Source: Lysobacter sp. Root494 (GTDB lineage Bacteria; Pseudomonadota; Gammaproteobacteria; Xanthomonadales; Xanthomonadaceae). Taken from it: a stretch of 64,000 nt of DNA. The position numbers and the translations under genes are program-made. Under the pieces are notes generated by a model, which saw only the letters and a program-made list of their open reading frames with translations, was not told the origin of the DNA and made no database searches. The DNA is taken from positions 1,312-65,311 of the forward strand of contig NZ_LMFH01000001.1 in NCBI RefSeq assembly GCF_001427225.1. The letters are read 5' to 3'. Shown here one piece after another: positions 33,666 to 44,075 of the stretch. Position 1 is the stretch's first letter. Each line of letters starts with the position of its first letter.

Positions 33666-34286
33666 TCAGCGTCCGGGCCCGACGTCGATGAACTGCAGGA
33701 ACTCGGCCCGGGTCCGCGCATCCTCGCGGAAGCCGCCGAGCATCTTCGAGGTGATCATGCTCACGCCGCGCTTGTGCACGCCGCGCGTGGTCATGCATTC
33801 GTGCGCGCCCTCGATGACGACGCCGACGCCGCGCGGCTGCAGCACGTCCTGGATCACCTGCGCGACCTGCGCGGTCATCTTCTCCTGCACCTGCAGGCGG
33901 CGTGCGTAGGTCTCGACCACGCGCGCGAGCTTGCTGATGCCGACGACCTTGCCGTTGGGCAGGTAGCCGACATGCGCCTTGCCGATGATCGGCGCCATGT
34001 GGTGTTCGCAGTGGCTCTCGAACTCGATGTCGCGCAGCACGATCATCTCGTCGTAGCCCTCGACTTCCTCGAAGGTGCGCTTGAGGTAATCGGCGGGATC
34101 CTCGCCGTAACCGCTGAACCAGTCGCCGTATGCGGTGACCACGCGCTTGGGCGTGTCGACCAGGCCTTCGCGGGCCGGATCGTCACCGGCCCAGGCGAGC
34201 AGCGTGCGGATCGCGGCTTCGGCCTGCTCGCGGGAAGGCTTGTCGTTGGCCATGGGCTTGCCGGCCTCTTCGTCGGGGACCGGCAT
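33666..34286 (-). CDS. folE: GTP cyclohydrolase I
   Basis: A 206-residue enzyme that converts GTP to dihydroneopterin triphosphate, the first step of folate and pterin synthesis. The active-site and zinc motifs are present: [20 protein letters not shown] (Cys and His ligands) and [15 protein letters not shown] chose ATG 34286 because GGAG lies at a good distance; ATG 34253 (MANDKPS) lacks a ribosome site and would give a 195-residue protein. The pterin it provides would also serve phenylalanine hydroxylase. Same strand as the NTF2-like gene, 41 bp upstream of it. Confidence 0.95.
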   Translation of the reverse strand: MPVPDEEAGKPMANDKPSREQAEAAIRTLLAWAGDDPAREGLVDTPKRVVTAYGDWFSGYGEDPADYLKRTFEEVEGYDEMIVLRDIEFESHCEHHMAPIIGKAHVGYLPNGKVVGISKLARVVETYARRLQVQEKMTAQVAQVIQDVLQPRGVGVVIEGAHECMTTRGVHKRGVSMITSKMLGGFREDARTRAEFLQFIDVGPGR

Positions 34287-34310
34287 CGTACTCCAGCGGC
34301 TTGGCGCAAC

Positions 34311-34341
34311 AAAAATGCGGAGCCGTTTCCGGCCCCGCATT
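34311..34341 (-). terminator. Terminator of the glycine-zipper gene
   Basis: On the minus strand AATGCGG-G-GCCG and CGGC-T-CCGCATT form an imperfect stem closed by a GAAA loop and followed by TTTTTG. It separates the glycine-zipper gene from folE. Confidence 0.8.
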
Positions 34342-34401
34342 CCGTCGGATGCTGCCTGTGGTCAGCGGACCTTGCGGATGCCCGTCATGGCACTGGCAGT
34401 T

Positions 34402-34863
34402 TCAGCGCCCGTCCCGGTCGGCATCGCCCGGCAATGCGCGTTCGATGTAATGCCAGCTGTCGCGCACGGCACCGCGCGCATCGTCCCAGGCCAGGCGCGA
34501 GTCGGCGCGCGAGGCTTCCCAGTTGCTGCGCAGTTCCGGTTCGACTTCCTCGAACGGGCGGCCGCGATACATCGAGTAGTTGTCGTAGCCGTATTTGTAG
34601 GCCGGCTCGTAGTCGCGCCACTCGCTGCCGCTGATGTAGTACGGCGCGTTCTTGTATTCCTTCTGGAAGTGGGCGGTGTACTCGGTGGGGTTGATGGCTT
34701 CGGCGATCGAGTCGCCGGCTTTCGAGCCGACCAGTCCGCCGACCACGGCGCCCACTGCGCTACCCGCGGGGCCTGCCGCCGAACCAATTGCCGCACCCGC
34801 GACTGCGCCGGTCATTGCGCCGGTACCCGAACCGATGTTGTGGTCTTTCTTGACGTCGCTCAT
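34402..34863 (-). CDS. Glycine-zipper protein with conserved acidic/aromatic tail
   Basis: A 153-residue protein. Residues about 12-55 are a glycine/alanine zipper (GTGAMTGAVAGAAIGSAAGP, then GSAVGAVVGGLVGSKAGD), able to insert into or associate with membrane. The remaining part is rich in Tyr, Trp, Glu and Asp (SEWRDYEPAYKYGYDNYSMY, then LRSNWEASRADSRLAWDDAR), a pattern of widespread stress-related proteins. No signal peptide is visible, which is odd for a glycine-zipper envelope protein. Start at ATG 34863 with GGAGAGCAGCAG before it. Function unknown; stress response is a guess. Confidence 0.72.
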   Translation of the reverse strand: MSDVKKDHNIGSGTGAMTGAVAGAAIGSAAGPAGSAVGAVVGGLVGSKAGDSIAEAINPTEYTAHFQKEYKNAPYYISGSEWRDYEPAYKYGYDNYSMYRGRPFEEVEPELRSNWEASRADSRLAWDDARGAVRDSWHYIERALPGDADRDGR

Positions 34864-34998
34864 CTGCTGCTCTCCTGGTGTTGGGGGAGCCGGCGCCAGA
34901 TGGCGCCGGGACATCAACGCTAGTCAGCCGGTCGTACAGCTGGGGTCAAATATCGCTGAACAGGCCGCGCTTGCAGATTCGGCGCAGCAGACGCGGCG

Positions 34999-36819
34999 TC
35001 ACGTGCGCAGGCGTTGCGCCAGTCCGGAAACACGCTGCGCATGACGCGACAGCGCGCCGCGCAGCACCGCTTCGCTCGCGCAGATGTGTACGCATTCGCG
35101 TGCGCGCGTCAGCGCGGTGTAGACGAGTTCGCGCGAGAGCGTGCGCGCTTCCTGCTTCGGCAGTTGCAGCCACACGGTGTCGTACTCCGAGCCCTGCGAC
35201 TTGTGCACCGTCATGGCGAAGGCGCCGCCGTGCGCCGGCAGTGCCGCGGCGTGGAAACCGCGCACGTCCGCGGCGCCGTTGAACCAGGCCACGATCGTGC
35301 CGCTGTCGTCGCGCAGGCACACGCCGATGTCGCCGTTGAACAGGCCGTGGCGATAACTGTTCTCGGTGACCAGGAGGAGGCGGCCGTGGAAGTAGGCGTC
35401 GCGTTGCGCACCGGCGAGCGCCTCCTCGATGCGTGCATTGAGCTGGGACGCGCCCTGCTGGCCTTCGCGCAGCGCGGTCAGCACGCGCGCGCGGTCGGCG
35501 ATGGCCAGTGCGGCACGCGGGTCGGCCAACGTCGCCAGTTCGCGCCAGGGCGCCAGCAGTTCCTCGCGCGTGGCCGCCGACAACAGGTCGAAGTGGTCGG
35601 CGTGGAAGTGCACGCCCGACAGTTGCTGTCCGCGCAGCAGCGCCAGCGCCTCATCGGCATGGCCCTGGCGCGCGGCATCGGCAAGCGGCGCGAGATCCAG
35701 CGCGGCCGACTGGCGGTAGCCGCGGCGCAGGTGGATGCGATGCCCCTGCAGCGGCGACGTGGTGGATGACTCGATCGAGGCCATGGTGCCCAGCAGCGGC
35801 TGCAGCGACTGCACCGCATCCACCGGCAAGGCCAGGCCGTCGCCGCTGGCCTCCACGATCGCCGCCAGCACGTCGCCGGCTTCCACCGACGGCAACTGGT
35901 CGGCATCGCCGAGCAGGATCAGGCGGGCGCCGTCGCGTACCGCTTCGACCAGCTTGCACATCAGCGGCAGGTCGACCATCGAGGCTTCGTCGACGACGAC
36001 TGCGTCGAACGCCAGGGGTTGCGATGCGTCGTGGCGGAATCGCGTGCTGCCGGGCACCGTGCCGAGTAGGCGATGCAGGGTGCGCGCATCGATCGGCAGC
36101 GCATCGAACAACACGGGATCGATATCGGGGTGTTCGCGCAAGGTCGCGAGCGAGCGATGCAGGCTCGCAGCCATGCGGTCGGCCGCGCGACCTGTCGGCG
36201 CCGCCAGTGCGATCCGCGGCGTGTCGCGACCGGCATTGCGCGCCTGCGCCACGAGCAGCACCAGCAGGCGCGCGATGGTCGTGGTCTTGCCCGTACCCGG
36301 TCCGCCGGTGACCAGCAGCAGCGAACGCCGCAGCGCGAGCGCGGCGGCGCGCGCCTGTGCGTCGTCGTCGCGTGCGTGCGGAAACAGCGCGGCAAAAAGC
36401 GGCGCCAGCGTCGCGAGGTCTTCGGCGGCCGGCGCGTGCGCAGCGAGACGCCGCAATCCGGCGACCAGGCGCCGCTCGTATTCGCGATAGCGGCGCAGGT
36501 AGAGCAGGTCGCCCTCGAGCACCAGCGGCACGTCGCCGGGCGCGGCTTCGTGCGGGGCGGGCGTGGCGACCCAGCGCGACGCCTGTAGCGCTTCGCGCCA
36601 GGGTTGCGGTTGCGGCAGTTCGTCGAAGCTTTCCACCAGCAGCTGCGGCCGTTGCAGGTCGAGCGCCGCGTGGCCGAGCGAGATCGCCAGCGAGGCGAGT
36701 TCCGCCGCCTGCAGCACGCGCGGATCGGTCGCGGGATCGAGCCGGCGCAGCACGTCGACCAGCGCGCGATCGACGGCGCGGCCGCCCGCATCGGCATGCA
36801 GCGACAACTGCCGGCTCAT
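34999..36819 (-). CDS. recD: Exodeoxyribonuclease V alpha chain RecD
   Basis: A 606-residue 5'-3' helicase of RecBCD. Walker A is TGGPGTGKTT (about 171-180), Walker B VVVDEASMVDLPLM, and the C-terminal helicase motif is AMTVHKSQGSEYDTVWLQL. The length matches E. coli RecD (608). The start overlaps the recB stop by four bases (ATGA), the third gene of recC-recB-recD. The downstream gap of 136 bp to the glycine-zipper gene contains no gene. RecD drives the motor on the 5' strand and controls Chi recognition. Confidence 0.95.
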   Translation of the reverse strand: MSRQLSLHADAGGRAVDRALVDVLRRLDPATDPRVLQAAELASLAISLGHAALDLQRPQLLVESFDELPQPQPWREALQASRWVATPAPHEAAPGDVPLVLEGDLLYLRRYREYERRLVAGLRRLAAHAPAAEDLATLAPLFAALFPHARDDDAQARAAALALRRSLLLVTGGPGTGKTTTIARLLVLLVAQARNAGRDTPRIALAAPTGRAADRMAASLHRSLATLREHPDIDPVLFDALPIDARTLHRLLGTVPGSTRFRHDASQPLAFDAVVVDEASMVDLPLMCKLVEAVRDGARLILLGDADQLPSVEAGDVLAAIVEASGDGLALPVDAVQSLQPLLGTMASIESSTTSPLQGHRIHLRRGYRQSAALDLAPLADAARQGHADEALALLRGQQLSGVHFHADHFDLLSAATREELLAPWRELATLADPRAALAIADRARVLTALREGQQGASQLNARIEEALAGAQRDAYFHGRLLLVTENSYRHGLFNGDIGVCLRDDSGTIVAWFNGAADVRGFHAAALPAHGGAFAMTVHKSQGSEYDTVWLQLPKQEARTLSRELVYTALTRARECVHICASEAVLRGALSRHAQRVSGLAQRLRT

Positions 36820-39800
36820 GCGGCATCTCCCTTCGCCAGCAACGCATCCACGGCATCGACCAGCGCGACGTCGAACCGCGGTGCGATGATCCCGCGCGAT
36901 CCCTCGCGTTCCAGCCCGCGGCAGAACAGGTAGCGCACGCCGCCGAAGTCGCGCGCGTAGTCGTAATCGCCGCCGCGGCGCACGCGCAGCCAGCGGTGCA
37001 GCGCGATGACGTACAGCAGCGCCTGCAGGTCGTACTCGCTTGCGCGCATCGCTTCCGCCAGGGTGGCTTCGTCGTAGCCGGCCAGCAGGTTCGACTTGTA
37101 GTCGAGCACGTGCACGCGCCCGCCACCGAGGTAGGTGAGGTCGATCTTGCCGTTCATGAGCCCCGACAGGCGCGGCCATGCGCCGAAGTCGCGGCGGTCG
37201 CGCGCGATGCCATGCCGGTGCAGCAGCGCCAGCAGCGCGCCGCTGTCGGCGTCGGCGAGGGTGAAGTGGAATTCGATTTCCGCCACGCGCGCGGACGGCG
37301 GCACGTCGCACAGGCGGCTGCCTTCGGGCAGCGGGGCGTTGAGCGTGGCCGACACCAGTCGCGTGAGCTCGTACACGCCGTCGTCGACGTGGTCGGAGGC
37401 GTAGTCCTGGCTCTGCAGCGCGCGCACCAGCACGTCGCGCTCGCCTTCCGGCGGTTCGGCGCCAGCGTGATCACTCCACTGCGCGAAGTCGGCATGTTCC
37501 AGCGCGTGGTGCACGGCGTTGCCGAAACGCTCGCCGCGGAAGCGCGGGTCGACCGCTTCGAACACCGCCGGCGGCGTCGCCGCGAGCGGCCGCTCGTCGA
37601 TGGCGGGCGCTTCGTCCTGCACCGCGTGCACGCCGTGCAGCTTCTGCCGGTGCAGCTGGCTGAAACTGTGGATCCACCAGTCGCGACGCAGTTTGCGCCG
37701 GGCTTCGAGCGCGGGAGGCGTGATGGCCTGCAGCTGTGGCGGCAGGCGCGTGGCGTCGGCGGGATCGGGGAGCCGCGCCGCTTCGATACGCAGGCGATCG
37801 CCCAGCGCGCGCCGAAGTTCATCGGCAGGGCGCGCGCCACCCAGCAGCCGCTCGAGGGCGGACTCCTCGTGGTACGACACCGCGCCGCCCCACACCCACA
37901 GCGCTTCGCGCGCGCGGGTCAGGCCGACATAGAGCAGGCGCATGTCCTCGTCCTGTTCTTCGGCGAGATGGAGCGCCACGGCGCTGCCTGGGATATCCGC
38001 CTTGCCCCACGCCGGTTCATCACCATGGCGATGGTCCGTGCGCACCTGTCGCACGCGTTCGCCATGCCACTGGAACAGCGCCATGTCCGGATCCTTGCGC
38101 TGGCGCCCCAATGCCACGAACGGCAGGAACACCAGCGGGAACTCCAGCCCCTTGCTCGCATGCAGGGTCAGGATCTGCACGCGGCCGGCATCGGATTCCA
38201 GTCGTGGGGTCTGCTCGAAGTCGTCCTTGTCGGCGTTGGCGATCGCCGCGCGCAGCCAGTCGATCTGACCCTGCGGGCCAAGGCCGCGCGGCTGCGTCGC
38301 GTTGGCGCGCGCTTCTTGCAGCAGTTCGCCCAGTTGCAGGAGGCAGGTGAGCTGGCGTTCGCCATCGACCTGCGCGAGCAGGCGCGTGGCCTGGCGTGCG
38401 AGCACGCCGGCGAGCATCGCCTGCGGTCCGTGCTGCTCCCAGCGCAGCCGCCAGGTGGCGAAGTCGTGTTGCCAGCGCTGCAACGTGTCGCCGTCGTCGG
38501 CAAGCGCATGCAGCTGCGCCGCGCCGAACCCGAACAACCGCGTCGCCAGCGCCGCGCGCAAGCGGCGTTCGTCGAAGGGCGAGGCCAGCGCGAGCAGCAG
38601 GCTCAGCAACTCATGCGCCTGTGCGGTCTCGAACACGCTTTGGCGGCCGGTGGCGACCGCGGGTACGCCGAGCTCCGCCAGCGCGTGGCGTACGGCGACG
38701 GCTTCGGCATGCGCGCGGACGAGCACGGCGCAGTCGCGCGGTTCCAGCGGGCGCATCGTGTCGCCGTCGCGGCGCAGGACGCGATCGTCCCGCGCCCGTT
38801 GCAGCAGGTCGCGGATCGTCTGCGCGCAGCCGCGCGCAAGGTGTTCGACGGATTCTTCCTTGGCCCAGTCCTTGTCCTTGTCCTTGCCGTTGTCGTCGCG
38901 TTTGCGCGGCAGCTCGTTGAAGACCAGCGCCGCGGCGGGCAGGCCGTCGATCAGCAGGGCATCGTCGGCGACCTTGCCGCCGGGAGCGGTGGCGACGAAG
39001 TCGATGCCTTCGCCCAGCGCGCCCGCACGCAGGTGCGACTGTGCGAACAGCGCGTTGACTGTTTCGATGAGGCCCGGCCGCGAGCGGAAGTTCCGCGCCA
39101 GCGGCGGCGCCACGGCAGCGGTGTCGCGTGCGCGCTGGTAGGTGTGCACGTCGCCGCCGCGGAAACGGTAGATCGCCTGCTTGGGATCGCCCACCAGCAG
39201 CAGGCCGTTCGCGCCGTCGGCTGCCTGCTGCGCGTGCGCGCCGAACAGGCGTTCGAAGATCGTCCACTGGCGCGCGTCGGTGTCCTGGAATTCATCGATC
39301 AGCGCGAGCGGGAACTGCGTGCGCACCGCTTCGCACAGGCGCGGGCCGTGGTCGGGATCGGTCACCGCCGCGAGCATCGCGTCGATCAGGTCGTCGAAAT
39401 CGCGTTGCTGGAAGGCCTGCTTGCGTGCGCGGACGCGTTCACGGGCCTGCGTGCGCAGGGCATGGAGGCAGTGCAGGCCGCGGGCCTCCAGCCATGGCGT
39501 CACTGCCGCGCGCGCGGCGAGCAACGCGGCGATGGCGTCGCACAGCGGCAAATCGGGCGGTCGCTGGTCCTTGTTGCAGCCCTCGGCGAGCGCAGCGCGG
39601 GTGAAGCGATCGAGCCGTTCGTGCCACTGCATCGGCGTGGCGTCATTCGCGACCGCAGTGCGCAGCCAGTTCCACAGCGATGCGACGTGTTCGGGCTTGT
39701 ACTTCACGCCGCTGAGCACCTTGCCCTGCAGCGCGGCGACGAGCAGATCGTGCGCGGCTTCGCCGTGCTGCGCGAAGGCGAGGCGGAACGCCTGCCACGC

Positions 39801-40493
39801 GGCATCCAGCGCGGGACGCGGATCGGGCGCAACGTGCGGAGGCGGCGATGGCAGCAATGGCTCGGGCGCGAGCAGCGCGGGCAGCGCGGCGGCCAGCCCG
39901 GCGGGGCCGCCGTAGCGCGATCGCAGCCAGGCGCTGTCGTCCGTGCGTCCGGCGTCGGCGGACGCATTCCACTCACGCCACAATTCCACCGCGACCGCTT
40001 CGTGCATCTCGCGCGCGCTGGTGACCACGTCGGCCGGGCGCAGCACCTGTCCGGTGTCGAGCGCATGCTCGGCGAGCACGCGCTGGCAGAAGCCGTGGAT
40101 GGTGGTGATCGCGGCCTGGTCCATCTCGCGGGTGGCGCGGGCGAGACGGCGGCGCAGGCTGGGCAATGTCTCGGTACCGGTGGCGAATGCATCGGCCAAC
40201 AGGCGTCGCAGCAGGGCGTCGCCGGCGTCGTCGCCGTCCCGCTCCGCGGCGTCGCCCTCGCGCCAGCGCGCGGCCAGTTCCGCCGCGCGCAGCAGGCGGT
40301 CGCGCACGCGCTCGTGCAGTTCCTGCGTGGCGCGGATGGTGAAGGTGACGGCGAGGATTTCCGGCACCGCGCGCCGCTCCACGATCACCGCGCGCGCGAA
40401 CAGGCCGGCCAGCGTGTACGTCTTGCCGGTGCCGGCGCTGGCTTCGATCAGGCCGAGGTTGTCCAGCGGGGTGTCGAGGACGGCCTGGCTCAT
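36816..40493 (-). CDS. recB: Exodeoxyribonuclease V beta chain RecB
   Basis: A 1225-residue UvrD-type helicase-nuclease. Walker A is ASAGTGKT (18-25), Walker B LIDEFQDTDARQW, and the C-terminal nuclease has the characteristic GKIDLTYL...VLDYKSN signature near residue 1100. The frame upstream of 40493 is antisense to the recC coding region, so the start at 40493 is right: it shares ATGA with the recC stop. RecB supplies the 3'-5' helicase and the single nuclease site of the complex. The C-terminal part is rich in Ala and Arg. Confidence 0.96.
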   Translation of the reverse strand: MSQAVLDTPLDNLGLIEASAGTGKTYTLAGLFARAVIVERRAVPEILAVTFTIRATQELHERVRDRLLRAAELAARWREGDAAERDGDDAGDALLRRLLADAFATGTETLPSLRRRLARATREMDQAAITTIHGFCQRVLAEHALDTGQVLRPADVVTSAREMHEAVAVELWREWNASADAGRTDDSAWLRSRYGGPAGLAAALPALLAPEPLLPSPPPHVAPDPRPALDAAWQAFRLAFAQHGEAAHDLLVAALQGKVLSGVKYKPEHVASLWNWLRTAVANDATPMQWHERLDRFTRAALAEGCNKDQRPPDLPLCDAIAALLAARAAVTPWLEARGLHCLHALRTQARERVRARKQAFQQRDFDDLIDAMLAAVTDPDHGPRLCEAVRTQFPLALIDEFQDTDARQWTIFERLFGAHAQQAADGANGLLLVGDPKQAIYRFRGGDVHTYQRARDTAAVAPPLARNFRSRPGLIETVNALFAQSHLRAGALGEGIDFVATAPGGKVADDALLIDGLPAAALVFNELPRKRDDNGKDKDKDWAKEESVEHLARGCAQTIRDLLQRARDDRVLRRDGDTMRPLEPRDCAVLVRAHAEAVAVRHALAELGVPAVATGRQSVFETAQAHELLSLLLALASPFDERRLRAALATRLFGFGAAQLHALADDGDTLQRWQHDFATWRLRWEQHGPQAMLAGVLARQATRLLAQVDGERQLTCLLQLGELLQEARANATQPRGLGPQGQIDWLRAAIANADKDDFEQTPRLESDAGRVQILTLHASKGLEFPLVFLPFVALGRQRKDPDMALFQWHGERVRQVRTDHRHGDEPAWGKADIPGSAVALHLAEEQDEDMRLLYVGLTRAREALWVWGGAVSYHEESALERLLGGARPADELRRALGDRLRIEAARLPDPADATRLPPQLQAITPPALEARRKLRRDWWIHSFSQLHRQKLHGVHAVQDEAPAIDERPLAATPPAVFEAVDPRFRGERFGNAVHHALEHADFAQWSDHAGAEPPEGERDVLVRALQSQDYASDHVDDGVYELTRLVSATLNAPLPEGSRLCDVPPSARVAEIEFHFTLADADSGALLALLHRHGIARDRRDFGAWPRLSGLMNGKIDLTYLGGGRVHVLDYKSNLLAGYDEATLAEAMRASEYDLQALLYVIALHRWLRVRRGGDYDYARDFGGVRYLFCRGLEREGSRGIIAPRFDVALVDAVDALLAKGDAA

Positions 40494-43400
40494 GCCACGT
40501 CCTCCGGTGCGAACGCCCTGGCTTCTTCCACCGCGGCGAACACAACGCGCGCGATCCTCGCGAAGCGCTCGCGGCTCTCTACGTCGACATCGACGAACGG
40601 GTCGCGGCCGCGCAGTGCCATCTGCGTGGCGATGCTGCGCTCGGGGTTGCTGCGGTCGGCGCCGTAGGGATTGAAGCTCTTGCCGCACCAGAGATTTTCG
40701 GCCGCCACCAGGCCGTTCTTTCCGTTCCTTTCGGCGGCATGCAACGCGTAACCGCTCTTGGGCAGGAACGGCAGCGGCTCCACCAGCGCACGCTCGTGCA
40801 GTGCGACCAGCGATTCCAGCGCGGCACGCGCCTGTTCCGGCGCGACGGGATCGCGCGGGCGCAGCAGCGGCGGCGCGTCTTCCTTGTCCTTGTACAGCTC
40901 GAACACCGGCAGCCGCAGCAGCGAAGCGGCGAGCCAGTCGAGCCCGTGCCGCAACGCATGCCCGCCGTGGCGTCCCTTCGCGCGCAACACCACGCGCAGC
41001 ACGCGCGGCGACGCGCCCGGATGCACGTCCTCCAGCTTGCCGCGCAGGCGTCGCGTGCCGAGCGGCTCGTCGAGTGGCTGGCGTTGCGCGCCGGTACCGA
41101 AACCGCCATCCAGCGCGGCCACGGCAAAAGGCGCGAGTTCGTCCAGCAGCTCGGCGACGATCGCGGCGCCGTCGCTGCCCGGCGCAAGCTGCGCGCGTGC
41201 GAGCAATTGCCGTTGCAGTCGCCGCGGATCGGGCCGGCGCTGGTCGCGCAACCACGCCGCGAAAACCGCTTCGCGCAACTGGTAGTGGCGCAATGCATCG
41301 GGACGGCCGAGCGGTTCGTGATCGTCGGCCACTTCCTCGTCTTCCGGCAGGCGCAGGCCGAGGCCGTCGCGCAGGTAGGCCACGTGCGGCTTGTTCAACA
41401 CGCTGCGCACGCGGTCGAGCAGCACCGCCGGGTCTTCGCGATCGGCCAGCGGCAGCAGCAGGGTGGGTGGCGCGAATACCGGTTCGGGTTGCGTCGCGAT
41501 GGCGGCGTCGGCGGCCTCGCGCCAGCGCGAGTCGAAGCTGAAGCGACGCGGGTCGCCCTGGCCGCTGCCGAGGCCGGCGGCGTCGGCGGATTCGAATGGA
41601 CGTGTTTCGCCCACGTGGGCGGCGCCGAACGCGGCCGGCGAGAACGGCTGCAGGGCGTGGCGCACCACCAAAGACTCCTTCACGCCGGCGCGCGTCTTCT
41701 CGTCGGCGGCTTCGTGCGCATCCACGGCGGCATCGAGCAGTTCGGCAAGCACCGCGGAGGGTTCGCGCCTCGAGTTGTCGCGCGGATCCATGCCGCACCA
41801 GCTCAGGTACAGCACGCGGCCGGCGGACGCGAACAGCTGCAGGAACAGGTACCGGTCGGCATCGCGCCGCGACGGATCGCCGACGCGGCGTTCGGGCGTG
41901 CCTAGCTGGCGCGCGAGCAGGTTGACGCTGTCGCGCGCATCGCGCGCGGGGAATGCGGCCTCATCCATGCCCAGCAGGCACACCACCTCGAACGGGATCA
42001 GCCGCATGGGCACCATGCGGCCGAAGCAGACGCCGCCGGACAGGAACGGCGCGCGCGCATCGGTTTCGCCCAGCGCGCGACGGAAGTGGTCGAGCACCAG
42101 CGCATGCTCCACCGCAGTGTGTTCGCCCGGGGCGTCGAAGCCGGCGAGCATCGCGCCGTGCGCGAAAGAGGCGATCGCCTGGTGCAGCGCCTTCAGCGCG
42201 ACGGCATCGTTCTCGTCGCCACGCGCGAAGATCGCTTCGAGCAGGCCGTCGAGGTCGCGCGCCCACGCCGCGGCCGGCTTCGCTTCGGCCAGGCGCGCGC
42301 CGGCGCGCCGCAGCACGTCGAGCAGGCGCAGCAGGCCGTCGAGCGCGCGCGTGGCCTGGCCTTCCAGTTCCGGCCATGGCGCGACGGCCAGCTCCGGCCC
42401 CGGGCCGCCGATGTCGTCGTCGCTGCCCGACGCATAGCCCAGCAGCAGCCGGTCGAGCGCGAATTCGAAGGTGTAGGCGGACTCGCCCTGCGCACCGTGC
42501 CGCGCGCGATCGGCGGCGTCGAGGCCCCAGCGCGCGCCGGCGGCGTCGAGCCAGTCCTGCAGCGCGCCGCGTTCGTTGTCGTCGATATCGAAACGCGTGG
42601 CGATCGCCGGCACCGCGAGCAGGTCGAGGACATCGGTGACGGTGAGCGCGCGCAGCGGCAGGTCGAGCAGGCGCAGGAACGCGGCGGCGAGCGGCGAACT
42701 CGCCAGCGGGCTGGTGTCGGCGATGGTGTACGGGATCTCGCGCTCGCTGCCGAGCGCGCCGCCGAACACGGCTTCGATATGCGGCGCGTACGCATCGATG
42801 TCGGGTGCGAGCACGGCGATGTCGCGCGGTTGCAGGCGCTCGCCACCGGCGGGCGCTTCGGCTTCCAGCAGCGCGCGCAACTGGTCGTGCAGCACCTGCA
42901 CTTCGCGCAGGCGCGTGTGGCAGGCGTGGAACTGCAGGCTCGGATCGTGGCGGTCGACTTCAGTGCGCGGCCAGGTCGAAGCCGCGTCGCTGCGGCTGCG
43001 GAAGTCGATGTTGTCGAGCACGTCGTGCTGCAGGCGGCCGAGCAGGGTGTCCTCGCGCGGCGGCACATGCGGCGCGAGTTCGAACGTGGTCGGCACGGTC
43101 TCGCCGCTGACCAGCCCGGCGATGAAGTCGCGCCCGGCCTGGCCCCACGCGGCGAGCAGCGGATTGGGCGCGTGCGCGCCATCGCCACCGGGCTCATCGC
43201 CGCCCAGGACACCGCCTCCTAGAAACGCGTCGTCCTGCGCCGGCGTGTAGTCCGGCCAGCGCTGCAGGTCGCCCCAGAACGCGCGCGCCGGCGTGTGCAG
43301 GTAGAAGTGTTGAGTGCCCGCGTGCGACTGGCTGGCGATCACCTGCAGCACGTCGGGCGAGATGTTCTGGCAGGCGAATACGAACAGGCGTTGCGGCAGG

Positions 43401-44017
43401 CCAATGGGGCCCGTCGCGGACTCGCGCACGCGCCGCAGGTAATCGTCGATGCGGCGCGCGCGGTGCGCACGGCCGCGGGCGATGCGGCGCCACAACGCCG
43501 CCTGCCAGTCATCATTGCCCGCGCGCGTCCGCGCGTTGCGTTCCCAGTCGAGCAGCCAGTCGCGACGCCAGGCCTGGTACTTCTCGTAGGTTTCCGCGAG
43601 CGCGTTCGCGAGCGACCAGGCCTTGAGCGCTCTTTCGGCAGACGTGCCGTCGCCGGCAAGGAAGCCGGCGAGCGCGGCCGGCGGCGCCGCCCGCAGTTCG
43701 CGCAGCACGTGCCAGCGCAGCGTCTCGGGCGCGAGGCGGTCGCCTTCCGGCGCCTGTTCCAGGTTCTGGTCGAGGGCGAAGTCGACAAATTCGCCCGGCG
43801 TGAGGAACTTCAGGTTGGCGCAGATGCCCAGCCGTTCGGCCAGTTCCTGCTGCAGCCAGCGCCGCATCGAGAACTGCGGCACCAGGACGACGTCGGGCCG
43901 CAGCCAGTCGCCATCGGCGGGCAGCCGGGCGACTTCCGCCGCGAGCAACCCCGCGAGCACATCGAGTGCATTGGAGTGGTAGAGGCGGAAGTCGGGCGCG
44001 GCGGGCATCGCGGTCAT
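40490..44017 (-). CDS. recC: Exodeoxyribonuclease V gamma chain RecC
   Basis: A 1175-residue RecC, the Chi-recognising and structural subunit. It is an inactivated helicase-nuclease relative, so Walker motifs are absent. Landmarks: YHSNALDVLAGLLAAEV at the N-terminus, QFSMRRWLQQELAERLGICANLKFLTPGE in parts, CQNISPDVLQVI, IPFEVVCLLGMDEAAFP and VRSVLNKPHVAYLRDGLGL. Start at ATG 44017 (MTAMPAAPDF; ATG 44008 possible). First gene of the operon; a family-B repeat lies upstream, so the promoter must be within 44018-44390. Confidence 0.94.
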   Translation of the reverse strand: MTAMPAAPDFRLYHSNALDVLAGLLAAEVARLPADGDWLRPDVVLVPQFSMRRWLQQELAERLGICANLKFLTPGEFVDFALDQNLEQAPEGDRLAPETLRWHVLRELRAAPPAALAGFLAGDGTSAERALKAWSLANALAETYEKYQAWRRDWLLDWERNARTRAGNDDWQAALWRRIARGRAHRARRIDDYLRRVRESATGPIGLPQRLFVFACQNISPDVLQVIASQSHAGTQHFYLHTPARAFWGDLQRWPDYTPAQDDAFLGGGVLGGDEPGGDGAHAPNPLLAAWGQAGRDFIAGLVSGETVPTTFELAPHVPPREDTLLGRLQHDVLDNIDFRSRSDAASTWPRTEVDRHDPSLQFHACHTRLREVQVLHDQLRALLEAEAPAGGERLQPRDIAVLAPDIDAYAPHIEAVFGGALGSEREIPYTIADTSPLASSPLAAAFLRLLDLPLRALTVTDVLDLLAVPAIATRFDIDDNERGALQDWLDAAGARWGLDAADRARHGAQGESAYTFEFALDRLLLGYASGSDDDIGGPGPELAVAPWPELEGQATRALDGLLRLLDVLRRAGARLAEAKPAAAWARDLDGLLEAIFARGDENDAVALKALHQAIASFAHGAMLAGFDAPGEHTAVEHALVLDHFRRALGETDARAPFLSGGVCFGRMVPMRLIPFEVVCLLGMDEAAFPARDARDSVNLLARQLGTPERRVGDPSRRDADRYLFLQLFASAGRVLYLSWCGMDPRDNSRREPSAVLAELLDAAVDAHEAADEKTRAGVKESLVVRHALQPFSPAAFGAAHVGETRPFESADAAGLGSGQGDPRRFSFDSRWREAADAAIATQPEPVFAPPTLLLPLADREDPAVLLDRVRSVLNKPHVAYLRDGLGLRLPEDEEVADDHEPLGRPDALRHYQLREAVFAAWLRDQRRPDPRRLQRQLLARAQLAPGSDGAAIVAELLDELAPFAVAALDGGFGTGAQRQPLDEPLGTRRLRGKLEDVHPGASPRVLRVVLRAKGRHGGHALRHGLDWLAASLLRLPVFELYKDKEDAPPLLRPRDPVAPEQARAALESLVALHERALVEPLPFLPKSGYALHAAERNGKNGLVAAENLWCGKSFNPYGADRSNPERSIATQMALRGRDPFVDVDVESRERFARIARVVFAAVEEARAFAPEDVA

Positions 44018-44075
44018 CTTGCCGGATGGGGATCGCAGGGGGCGAGATTGCGCGGCGAAGTCGCAGGACTTTTCG

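Noticed and set aside
36357-40667. A 1436-codon open frame on the plus strand opposite recB and recD
   Set aside because: Antisense shadow in GC-rich sequence; low complexity and no start signal. recB and recD have all motifs.
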